A stretch of 45,522 nucleotides of DNA from Gamarada debralockiae (lineage: Eukaryota; Ascomycota; Leotiomycetes; Helotiales; Hyphodiscaceae). Made by a program: the position numbers and the translations under genes. Every line of letters begins with the position of its first letter. The first letter of the stretch is position 1. The notes under the pieces are model-generated. The model had not been told where the DNA came from and ran no database searches. It saw only the letters and a program-made list of their open reading frames with translations. The stretch lies in contig NXFV01001206.1 of assembly GCA_002803225.1 (NCBI GenBank), positions 1-45,522 of the forward strand, written 5' to 3'. Of the stretch, positions 1-8,674 are shown one piece after another.

Positions 1-189
1 TAGAACTAGGTCTAGTAGACCTCTAGCTTCAAGGAAGGACTTAACTCTTCTGACCAAATGCGATAGTTCAAAGGGCCTGATAGGCGTGGTATTTTTAGTG
101 CTTTTTCGTCGTACGACATATTAGCGATTTGATTGGTCGGTGATATGATTGGTTGAGCGTAGAAGTAGTGCTGCCGGGCTTATAACCTA

Positions 190-290
190 TTGTTTTGAGA
201 ACCCTAATACTGAAATGCATATAGCGCTAGTCCAAAATAGGCTTCAAAAGCTTCAATTCAAAATCTGTGTCCTTCCTGTATCGTTCAACC
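190..290 (+). repeat. Dispersed ~90-bp repeat, copy 1
   Basis: This stretch shares an ordered series of blocks with 3022-3120 in the same orientation, including a core 'atgcatat', then 'aaataggctt' and 'gcttcaattc'. The two copies are diverged (roughly three quarters identical by eye). They flank the membrane-protein gene at 688-2577. They could be degraded long terminal repeats or MULE ends, but no clean termini are visible. Confidence 0.5.
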
Positions 291-324
291 CTTCTGTTAT
301 ATCTACAACTTGATACAGCTTATT

Positions 325-404
325 CTTGTTGCCTGTCCCGATAGCTGGTTGCCTGTCCTGATATCTTGTTGCCTGTACCGATAGCCTGCTGCCTGTCCCT
401 AGAT
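325..404 (+). repeat. Tandem repeat, 4 x 20 bp
   Basis: Four consecutive 20-bp units can be read. The first is cttgttgcctgtcccgatag. The others differ at a few positions but keep the core 'tgcctgtc/ac'. The period is exactly 20. No coding role is apparent. Confidence 0.75.
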
Positions 405-687
405 ATCACCGTACCTTCTAGACCTATCAACAATGCTAAGGTGATAGGCTATCTTAGTAGTGCTGCTCCCAAGACAGTCAACTTTTGACGAGAATGACCA
501 AGGAGTTCCGGATGGGCTTCCAGAGGCTAGAATCGGCCTCTGGTATCAGTTACGACTAAGCCCACTTCCCTTGTGTTTAACTCTTAATACTGTTGCACAT
601 TTGGAACTGAAATTCTGCCGTACAATGCATCCTTTATTGAATCTCTGTTGCAACCTTGGCAGTTACAAAGCAGAACCAAAGTGTACG

Positions 688-2577
688 CTATTCTCCCCCA
701 CTATGTATAGTAAAACTAGGAGCGCTGGACAAAAAGTTCTGCAACTCTATATTTTCTTCTCGAAGACTGGATTCTTGTCCAGGTCGTTGCAACTCGACGC
801 CTTCTCTTTGGCGTGTTTCCAGGCTTTCCAGTTCCTCTAATTCTCCCTTCATTTCCCTCATGCTCTTGCACAGAGGACTTCCACCCTCTCGGGCAAGGCG
901 TGGATATTTACCATTCCATTTCCTCCAGCGCAGTTCAACATACATAATAAGTCCAAAGTTAATGATCAGGCCGCTCGATGGAAGAGCGATCCACAAAGTC
1001 TGCGCTGTCTTCCACTGAGAGGGGGAATAAGGCATTATGTCCACGATGGCCGGGCGTGAGAAAGATGCTCGACACCAACAGGAATTATAGGTTCCGACTT
1101 CAACAATAAATACCAGAACTATTACAACGAAAGTTACAAATGCATCCTTATATACAGTCCACCGCCATATCAAGTTGATTTTACGAACCAGATCGGGACA
1201 GGTGTAACAACGGCAGGTAAGCCATCGGATAATGCTGTCAGATGCAAGACTAAGAAGCCAGGTTCCCATAATTATAATCCACGTCAGGGAGCGGCACCCA
1301 ACAGCGATCAGCCTCCTATCTGTATGGTTTGTCGCGGACAGGAAGATCGCCGGAAGACATGCCCCGAAGATGACCCAGAGGACACTTATTAACAACACCT
1401 TAGAATGGTGCGTGCCACATCTATCCAGATGCTTGCAAGGACGCCAAGAGCTATTGATACTCAAGTGGCTTAACTTCTCCTGCCAGTCCCGATAACTGCT
1501 CTCGGTATTATCGTGTGGTAGGGAGCAATGAGAGAAGAATTCTTCGAGCCACGAAAGGCCATGACTGGAAAGCCATAACTCAAGCCGTTTGGGAAGTCGT
1601 CTGGAAAGCCGGTCACGAGGTAGTAAAGGGCAGCTTGCAAGTTGTTGCATGGGAGGGAACATCGTGTGTCCATTTTCTCTAGCTGAATCCTTCAGGTAGT
1701 TGTTCATAGTGTTTATGATGTGAATTGCACCAGAGTTGGTTGTGAATGTTCCAATTCTAGCACTAAACCACACCTGAGGGATCGATATGAAGAGAATGCA
1801 GACCACTGCAATAGTATGAGCTGTGTCGATATAAACTCGGGTGTTGTTCTCATCTATTTGTTTGATAGTTCGAACGATAGCCGTCGCAAGAGTACCCACC
1901 AGGGTTGCAATTGCAATACTAGCTGAAAATATCGACCACAATCGTGTGGAAGATAACTCATGGCTTGCTCGTGTGATGATGAGCGTTTCTTGCGGGCCAA
2001 GATCCTCGGGCAGCAAGGCCATAAAGTGTACCGAGACATCATGCCAGCCGAGCTCTTCATAGGCTGCAAAAACGGTTGCAACCGCCCCCGACAGTAGAGG
2101 CTTTTGCGGAAATCTTTTCTCCGCAGCACGGCGGAGCCGCCGATGCTTTTCGAGACGTGTCAAGAGGCTCCTAAGACTGCCGATTGGGTTGCCGACGGCG
2201 TGAAGAGTAACAATGACATAATTACGCCAACCCAAGGGAGGGAAAGCCAGATGAGCAATCAGGACAACCGTGGGTAGAACCAGAAGCGAAAGGCGATTAA
2301 ATGTGTCCTTCCATTCCCATAATTTGAAGCCTTTGCCGCACATAAGTTCGCAGCCGAGGAATGTGAGTATGCCTTCCTTAGGGTCATCAAAACATCCGCT
2401 ATCCCTCCGACGATCTACAGTCAGGTTCTGGATTGTAGCTAAGCAACTCACGAAGTTCGGCTTATGAAAGGCGTTCAGCGGTGTTGGGGGAGTGCATATG
2501 TTTAGCGCTTTTGCACGTTGAAATAAAAGAAAAAGGGATGTCAACAGAATCCCAGAACCAATACATAAGGGGCGCAT
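688..2577 (-). CDS. Multi-pass membrane protein, fungal-specific, unknown function
   Basis: This is a single uninterrupted frame of 629 residues. The first ATG is at 2577; the frame extends 8 codons further upstream but only from a TTG. The N-terminus (MRPLCIGSGILLTSLFLLFQ) looks like a signal anchor. About seven more hydrophobic segments follow: one before residue 130, two in the 220-290 region, and four in the C-terminal half, the last beginning near TLWIALPSSGLIIN. A conserved-looking YNSCWC motif follows the seventh hydrophobic segment. The C-terminal ~80 residues are charged (Glu/Arg-rich) and probably cytosolic. It resembles uncharacterised multi-TM proteins common in filamentous ascomycetes; no transport or enzymatic motif was recognised. 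It lies between diverged repeat copies in the accessory part of the window. I am fairly sure it is a real gene; the function is unknown. Confidence 0.75.
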   Translation of the reverse strand: MRPLCIGSGILLTSLFLLFQRAKALNICTPPTPLNAFHKPNFVSCLATIQNLTVDRRRDSGCFDDPKEGILTFLGCELMCGKGFKLWEWKDTFNRLSLLVLPTVVLIAHLAFPPLGWRNYVIVTLHAVGNPIGSLRSLLTRLEKHRRLRRAAEKRFPQKPLLSGAVATVFAAYEELGWHDVSVHFMALLPEDLGPQETLIITRASHELSSTRLWSIFSASIAIATLVGTLATAIVRTIKQIDENNTRVYIDTAHTIAVVCILFISIPQVWFSARIGTFTTNSGAIHIINTMNNYLKDSARENGHTMFPPMQQLASCPLLPRDRLSRRLPKRLELWLSSHGLSWLEEFFSHCSLPHDNTESSYRDWQEKLSHLSINSSWRPCKHLDRCGTHHSKVLLISVLWVIFGACLPAIFLSATNHTDRRLIAVGCRSLTWIIIMGTWLLSLASDSIIRWLTCRCYTCPDLVRKINLIWRWTVYKDAFVTFVVIVLVFIVEVGTYNSCWCRASFSRPAIVDIMPYSPSQWKTAQTLWIALPSSGLIINFGLIMYVELRWRKWNGKYPRLAREGGSPLCKSMREMKGELEELESLETRQREGVELQRPGQESSLREENIELQNFLSSAPSFTIHSGGE

Positions 2578-2601
2578 TTCATCTAGCGTGAGTCCACACA
2601 A

Positions 2602-3177
2602 GCCCGTCGTTCGAGTTGTTCGAGACTAGATATTATTTCGGAAGTTGATTCGAAAAGAATTAAGGCCGCTCGAGTTGAGGTACGATGACTAGGAGCTGCA
2701 AGAACTAAATTTCTAGGAATTGCGATCAATGTTTTGAAGGCGGCTTTGTGAAGAAAACCAGAGGGAAGACCTAGGGACGCAAGTTATAAGAAAGCCCAGG
2801 AAAACTGCGACTTCTGAAAGCCCGAGAACAAAAAGAAAAAGTAGGCTATGCCAGTGAAAATCAATAAAGTCAAATCACACCGCTTTTTGGAAACTGCATA
2901 TCAATCGTTCCTTACTGGTTCTGCAAGGTTTCCAGACGACAAGGCTGCGAATTCGTTTGGGCCGTTCCTAGGATATTGTGCGCCGGTGGCGGCGGCTATG
3001 TCTAGTAAGCCTACTTTACAAACTGTTGTTATGAGTACCCTGATACTGCGATGCATATGACGCCAGTCTGAAATAGGCTTAAAAATTGCTTCAATTCGAA
3101 AAATCCCTCTCCTTCTACGAGGTTGAGACCTCATATATATAGTAGACCTGCTAACAGATTTCAGGAAGCATTTTGCG
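2602..3177. other. Intergenic region upstream of the membrane-protein gene
   Basis: There is no supported gene. It should contain the promoter of the leftward membrane-protein gene (start 2577), and it includes the second copy of the dispersed repeat at its right end. Confidence 0.5.
3022..3120 (+). repeat. Dispersed ~90-bp repeat, copy 2
   Basis: Same-orientation diverged copy of 190-290, with the 'gatgcatatga' core, 'gaaataggctt' and 'gcttcaattcg' blocks in the same order. It sits just to the left (3' side) of the MULE FAR1-domain fragment, so it may derive from the same mobile element. Confidence 0.5.
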
Positions 3178-3640
3178 ATGGACGGGGTGCGCAGCCGGAT
3201 GGCACTTGGAGCATGGTTGTGGGAGGCATATTTGCTGTGTTCTCGAAGTTTCAGTTGCCAAGCAGTCTTACAGATTGTCTGGCTTGCAAGTACTGAGAAT
3301 GGACAGCCAATTCCGCGAGACTGGGACGTGGTGAATCCCTATTAGGCTTGTAGCGCCTATCACAACAGAAGTAAGTCTTGATTCGGTTGCTCCCCTCACT
3401 ACGCTTGCTCCTGCCTTTAACAAAACAGTAGCCGCGAGACCTAGCAAACTCATTGATTGCTTTCTCGAGAGCATCTAACGAATTGTACGTTGCCTCTGGA
3501 GGAAAAGCCATATCAACATCGCGTGGTGTTAAGGCAAGAGAGACGTGTGGAACTGCACTATACTGTCCCTGCAAAGTACTCGTAGGTGGTATCTGAAGAG
3601 ATGAGGAGAGAATAGAAGGGGGACGTGCTGTAAGAGACAT
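3178..3640 (-). pseudogene. MULE transposase remnant, FAR1-type zinc-binding N-terminal domain
   Basis: The frame opens with ATG at 3640 and runs to 3251. It includes YNSLDALEKAINEFARSRGY followed by KGRSKRS and a CCDRRYKP segment, the usual start of the FAR1 DNA-binding domain at the N-terminus of fungal Mutator-like (MULE) transposases. Near 3320 the homology changes frame: an overlapping frame reads IGCPFSVLASQTICKTAWQL and then HNHAPSAIRLRTPSIAK, which is the expected second half of the domain. One indel has therefore broken it. The zinc-knuckle and transposase DDE portions are absent. This is a truncated, inactive transposon fragment rather than a host gene; a former FAR1-only protein is possible but less likely given the frameshift. 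Confidence 0.7.
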
Positions 3641-3791
3641 AAGACGGTTTCATTTCGAGTTATTTTTGAATTTATCAAGTTGAGTTAAAAGGCATAAAGG
3701 AAGGACGAAGGCCGGACGCGTTTCTGACACGAGAAACCATTGAAATTACTATGTAGTGCCTACTAAGAAGCGATGCGCAACTAAGAGCTGA

Positions 3792-4760
3792 CTAACGCCC
3801 GGTGTGAGCCCACTTAGTGCTCACCAGGTGTTTTTTAATCACGAGACTGTCCCGTATGTCTGTTAAACATTCGAACGTGGTACAATACTTCGTGGGGCGG
3901 AAGACTGTTGGACTTTTCGAATACTTCCCATCCGGCAGCCTCATAATCCACTCGAGGATCTTTGTTCCAGTGAGAATTTCTTCTTCTACGGTTTTCGTGA
4001 CTTGGCCCTCTGCTCTCCAAGCTCTAGCATCCTTGCCGAGGGGTGTGACTTCCTTATTCAAGTCAAGGGTCATCCTTTTCCGATTATGTAAATCTTGATG
4101 CACATTTCTCAAGTAACTCTCCACCGCTTTGATAAGGAGTCTGTCAATGATTATCAGTAACTTCTCCGATGAACGGTCTCCGCCCCCAGAGAGGGTGGTT
4201 AAACTTTGATCAGCCTCGAGCGCAAACTGCAAGATAGGCTGAAGATTGTCCAGCTTCTTCAAAGCAGTGGCCGCCTTACCAGGGAGTTTTTTCCCCCAAA
4301 GAAAGTTTGATGGCCGCAGATAGCTTCTTGAGCCTCTCCTCAGTCACTTACACGCTTCTAGATAGGTGTTCAAAGGCCCGCCGATGTCATCAAGGGTAGA
4401 AAGGCCAATGGTATCCGACTCGTCGAGTTCAGCCGGCAGCTTAAGTCCTTCAAAGAGTCCCCTCTATGCGCTCAGTTTTCCAACGAGATGTACCAATAGA
4501 TCGCGTTCAGCGTTCTGTGCGGATACACTTGCTTGAAATTTTGATGACTTCCTCTGTGACTTGAATAATGGCAATAATACTAGTAACAAGCCGTAAGCTT
4601 CGGCTATGGTAATGAAAATCTCGTCTTGAGCGGCGATTTTACAAGCTCTTTTGGTGCGGCTTGCGAGTTTAAGAAGCTGAATGATAATGGCATCGGTTTG
4701 TTTATTCACTCGGAAAGGACGCTCCTGCCCCAAAGATCCTGGTTGGTTTTTGGGTAGCAC
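3792..4760 (-). pseudogene. Decayed HeLo-like N-terminal domain gene (STAND-associated type)
   Basis: Three pieces of one reading can be joined by eye. Piece 1 (4760-4464) has IAEAYGLLLVLLPLFKSQ and ends AERDLLVHLVGKLSA at an in-frame TAG. Piece 2 continues in the same frame after the stop: GLFEGLKLPAELDESDTIGL, then a GGPLNTYLEACK helix, ending at TGA; LKKLSAAIK follows in a neighbouring frame. Piece 3 (4277-3792), in another frame, reads GKAATALKKLDNLQPILQFA then LEADQSL. The order of GPL..., KKL...AIK and the repeated 'LKKLDNLQPILQFALEADQ' helix resembles the HeLo-like N-terminal domain of fungal STAND proteins. There is no ATG at the left limit of piece 1, no NACHT, and at least one stop and two frame changes. 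It is likely a dead relative of the gene at 12122. The family assignment is an inference from the helix pattern. Confidence 0.5.
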
Positions 4761-5111
4761 TGTGCCTCAGGTTGGCGGACCAAAAGTGTCAATAGACAGG
4801 AAGACTAACTGTAGGCAGTAGAGCTCAATTAGGTTGTTTTGGAGTAGAATCTCGATTTATTCTAAAGCTGCAATGCATTATCAATGCATTTATAAGCCAT
4901 CGCTCGTTCGCTCGCTGTCTATTCACGTACCGAAGGCCTCCGCATCGCTGTTCGGATTCATAACCATGAAAATCATGCCCATCTGCATGCATCGCCGTTC
5001 AAAGCCATAAACCGTGAAAGTCTCGCTCATCTGTACGTATCGCTGTATGATCACTAAACCATGAAGCCGATTTCGCAATCTTCCACCGGCAATTCCATGC
5101 TCGCAGCGAGA
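4761..5111. other. Intergenic region downstream of choline kinase
   Basis: There is no gene here; it contains the ~47-bp tandem repeat described separately and probably the 3' UTR of the choline kinase gene. Confidence 0.5.
4943..5066 (+). repeat. Degenerate tandem repeat of ~47-48 bp, about 2.6 copies
   Basis: Units begin at 4943, 4990 and 5038 with 'catcgctgtt', 'catcgccgtt' and 'tatcgctgta'. Each contains an 'ataaccatgaaa'-like core and, in the first two, 'catctg(c/t)a(t/c)g' at the end. The third unit is cut short near the choline kinase stop codon. The array probably lies within the 3' UTR or immediately downstream. Confidence 0.6.
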
Positions 5112-7737
5112 TCAATATTCAACGATCTTCATCCTCTGCACCAAGCTTCCCGGCAACTCCTCTTTCTTCACGACCCCCAAACTAACCACATCACCCCAGA
5201 AGAACATCGCTCGATCCTGCGCATAGGCCAAGTAATCGAACTCGTCTTCCTCATCATCGAGCTGCTCTGCCTCCTTGGCCGAATCACCTTGCAACAAAGC
5301 CTCTGCCTTGAGACCTTCTGGGCGTTTATTCTCCTTCATACCGAGGTGATTGAGGGTGCTCGTAATTCCATTCATCTGATTCTCGATTGCAGCTGGCTCC
5401 TCTGTCTTCTCCGCTCCAGGCACAACAGTCTTCTTCTCTTCAAGCTCAGGAACTTTGGCTTGCACTATACCCCATGCAACCCACTGTGCCGAATTTGCAA
5501 CTCTCCAGATCTTGACTTCCTTCAACAGCTCCTCAACTTGGAGATCTGCATCCGCTTCTCGCTGTCTCTCTTCCTCCGCATAATCATTGGCGCCGTTGAG
5601 ACCGCCCGGGGTTCGAGAATCCAGCAAGAAGTCCGAGATGCTGTTACCCTTCGCGAGACCGTCCATAGCTGCCAGCTTAGGGGTTGCTGAGGCACGAGGA
5701 TTGAATTGGGGTCGATGATTGACGTAAGAGCGGATAAATCGGCGTTGTTCTTCCAAGGTGGGATATCTGTCTGTGTTGCAAGCCCAGGGTTTGGCCGCGT
5801 CGTGGTAGTTGTAGCACCATTCCGTGAAATGGTTTGCGAACTCGAGACCTGGGGTGTTGGCAGAGGCGTACTCGAAGTCGATGACGACGAGTTGTCTGTG
5901 GGTGTTTTCTGGGAGGAGGAGAGGCGATGGTGCTGTTCCTGGTTTTGTTTCTGGAATCATGCGGAGTATGTTGCCGTATTGTGTCTGTGAGGTGTCAGTT
6001 CGCAGATTTCTGGGAAGTCAGGATTTAGGGCTAATCAGCGCACATCGTTGTGGGCAAACACCAATCTCTTGTTGACTCCGCCCCTGGCAGCATAATATTG
6101 ATCCAACCACTTTCTGTATTTGTCGACGGCTTGTTTGAATACTGGCCATTGGACGCCGCAAACCAACCCTCGCTCTCGCCATGGCTCTCTTCCCTTCTTA
6201 CCACTAATGATCTGCTTATCGAGATAGCATATGACCTCTTCACATCTGTCGACCCACTTGTCCCAATTCAGCCATACAAAGGGGCCTTCCTCTACCTCCC
6301 GTTCCAGCAAGTCAATTCCATCATGTAACTCCCTCATCCGTTTTGCAATCTGTTTGCTTGTTCCTTCAACCCTTAAATCCTCTGCTGTCAATGTCGTTGA
6401 CTCAAAGTACTGTTCGAATCGACCATTTTCAAATGTTCCCAGTAGCCTCGGACCAATTTTCTTCCGTGCCAGTCGACGCAGAATGCCAAGTTCGTTCTCT
6501 CGATCAATGAGGTGATCCACCTGGGGCCCATAAACTCGTAAGAGAAGCTTCGGAGGAAGCTTATACGTGCGAGTTGGGTCTACCAGGCGAGGAGGGGTTG
6601 TTGGTGGCGAGACAACATAGACAGCGTTAGTGAGTGCACCGCTCAATCTCTTGACTTCAATATCAGCTCCACACTCCAGGGATATTTGTCTCCAGCGTTT
6701 CAATTTCAAGGTATGTGTTATTTTCAAGATCTCGGTCTTGAATGACAACCACGACTTGCGTTCTTTCTCCTCCCGCTTACTTGCGTGTAATGTGGGTGTC
6801 TCCGAGGAAGATTCTGCTGCCCCTCCACCATATGACATTGTCTTAGAGTTGTCCAGAACTGCGTTACATGAGTTCACGACACCTTCTCCATCCTGGCCGA
6901 ACTCGGTGTCCGAGCTCACCAAGCCTGACAATCTCTTTGTGGACGATCTTCTCCTTGGCCGGCCCTGGGATGGTCTCCGCGGTACCAGAGAAGGTGACAT
7001 AGCTCCAGGGTGCATTGAGGGTCTTCTTGGCTTCAGGGAAGGAGAGGTAGTGGGAAGGTTGCCGTGTCCGAACGAGCTCATGTTATCCTCCAATATTCTC
7101 TGCAATCGCTCGAGCGATAGTGCACTTGAGTCCGAACTTTGGCTTGAGGTTCTCGGTCTCGAGGTTGTGCTCCAATCAACCTCCTCTGTTAATACCGCCG
7201 GTTCATGTTCTTTAAAGCGTTTATTGGATTTTCGTGCAGCTCGTTTTGCTTTCTCCGCTTGCAGCCATGCCGCAACTTGGGAAAGAAGCCTATCGTGGTG
7301 GTGTTGGTGGTGCTTTCCTCCCTCGCCACGGCTGCTGTGGGGAGTGCCTGCTGTATCAGACGACATGTAATCCTCCATACTGTTTGTGCTCACGAGTGAG
7401 AGTCTCGAGGAACTATTCGAAGGCATTTGAGGACGACCGGTCATTCGTTTACTTGCGGTGCTCGCAGGGAATTGTTTGATTCTCGTAGGATCTTCGGAAG
7501 TGGGAGTGGAGAGTGAAGTTTCTTCTGGTTCTGCAATTGAGACGACTGGCTGAAGTTAGTATGAGGTCTCGTGCCCATTAGCAAAGACGAGGGATGAGGT
7601 GGGGGGTGACTCAGATAAACCCCCACGTTGGTTGTTGCCTCACCTTTGGCGGGTCCGCTCTTTGGACTCATGGGATCTTCTTCTGGCCGAAGAGCAGGCC
7701 GAAGTGGCATCGTGCCACTGTCCGAAGGTGCCGACAT
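5112..7737 (-). CDS. Choline kinase (ATP:choline phosphotransferase)
   Basis: It catalyses choline + ATP to phosphocholine, the first step of the CDP-choline (Kennedy) route to phosphatidylcholine, in the cytosol. The model has three exons: 7737-7644, 7545-6044 and 5984-5112, with introns of 98 and 59 nt. The lengths sum to 2469 nt, giving 822 residues. Splicing exon 2 to 3 restores the kinase catalytic loop HNDTQYGNILR (Asp at 532). VVIDFEYASAN (metal-binding Asp about 568) and GLEFANHFTEWCYNY follow. The first splice restores the segment VVSIAEPEET seen in fungal homologues before TGRPQMPSNSSSR. Start MSAPSDSGTMPLRPAL was chosen because it gives a normal N-terminus and the frame upstream is not conserved-looking. 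The long Ser/Arg-rich N-terminus (~230 residues) is probably disordered and regulatory. The C-terminus carries a fungal acidic insert (EEDEFDYLAYAQDRAMFFWG). No lesion was seen. Confidence 0.93.
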
Positions 7738-8674
7738 CGTGAAAGAGTTCCTTCCGCTTTTTGCGTCCTTTGTTGACTTCCCCAACAACAGGCTCCGCGA
7801 CCACACCTCCAGCCGACTCTACTTTGTCCTGATATCTTCTCTTCTCCAGCAGCCCAGGAAGTCGAAATTCAGAGCCTTCTTTCGGTCCAATTCCTCTTCC
7901 AATGAGATGCCCCTCTTCTGCCACGTTTTTCCCCTTCAGCCCCACGATTCCCAATTCTCTCAAGCGTCACTCGTCTTCCCTGTATACGACTGTCTTCTTG
8001 CCGTTCGTGGCCAAGTGTGAAAAACGAAGCCGTTTCTCTTCAGCAGATACAAAATAGAGCAATGTGATGCATCAGTTGAGGTTCCTCAAGTAGCAAGGGG
8101 CGGTAATAAAAATTATTAAAGGAAAACAGCTACAACAAGGTGGTGGGATGACTTGGAATTTTCACAAAGATCGTCACCAAACACGGGCCACCCACCCAAA
8201 AGTCGGCCACTGGCGGTCAAATCGGATCCGCTAAATTCAAATACCGATCGACCAGGGTCTCAATTAGCGGCGAGAAGCTGTGGCTGTGCGCCAATCATTT
8301 CGAAATGGGGGAAGGTCTCATCTCCCAACTCTTGTGCTTCAACCTATGTCCTCTTAACTGTATTCAATTCATTGATTTTCAACAGTGATATGTAACCCAT
8401 ATATATAGTATTCGTGACCCTGACTCCCGACGTATCACATGCTATAACTTAGGCCTTAATTTCCTGTAATGCTGAACTACAGGCTTTGCCACGCTGAGCT
8501 TCAGCTGTTCTAGCCACCGTATTAGGGCCTCAGGCATACAATGATTACTGCACACACTTTTCACACCGCAGTCTCTTTCAAACAGAAATTGTAGTTCACT
8601 CCTACATTCCGCGGCCAGTATCTACTATCATCTTCTCCGTGGCTGTTGCCTCAGAGACGGTCAGCGCAGAGAGG
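7738..8674. other. Shared upstream region between choline kinase and the HET pseudogene
   Basis: This is 937 bp between divergently oriented starts. The open frames have no recognisable motifs. It presumably holds the choline kinase promoter. No mobile element was recognised. Confidence 0.5.

Larger units (their letters stand above)
1..687. other. Left-edge non-coding stretch
   Basis: No convincing gene is seen here; the open frames are short and lack motifs. It holds the left copy of a diverged dispersed repeat (about 190-290) and a short tandem array (325-404), annotated separately. It lies downstream of the leftward membrane-protein gene. Confidence 0.6.

Noticed and set aside
4263..4463. 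An intron joining the HeLo-like pieces
   Set aside because: A GTAAGT is present, but available acceptors give introns far too short or the wrong phase, and a stop also lies in the same frame upstream.
4943..5066. Regular repeats resembling a CRISPR array
   Set aside because: Units are contiguous and diverged with no unique spacers, and the genome is eukaryotic.
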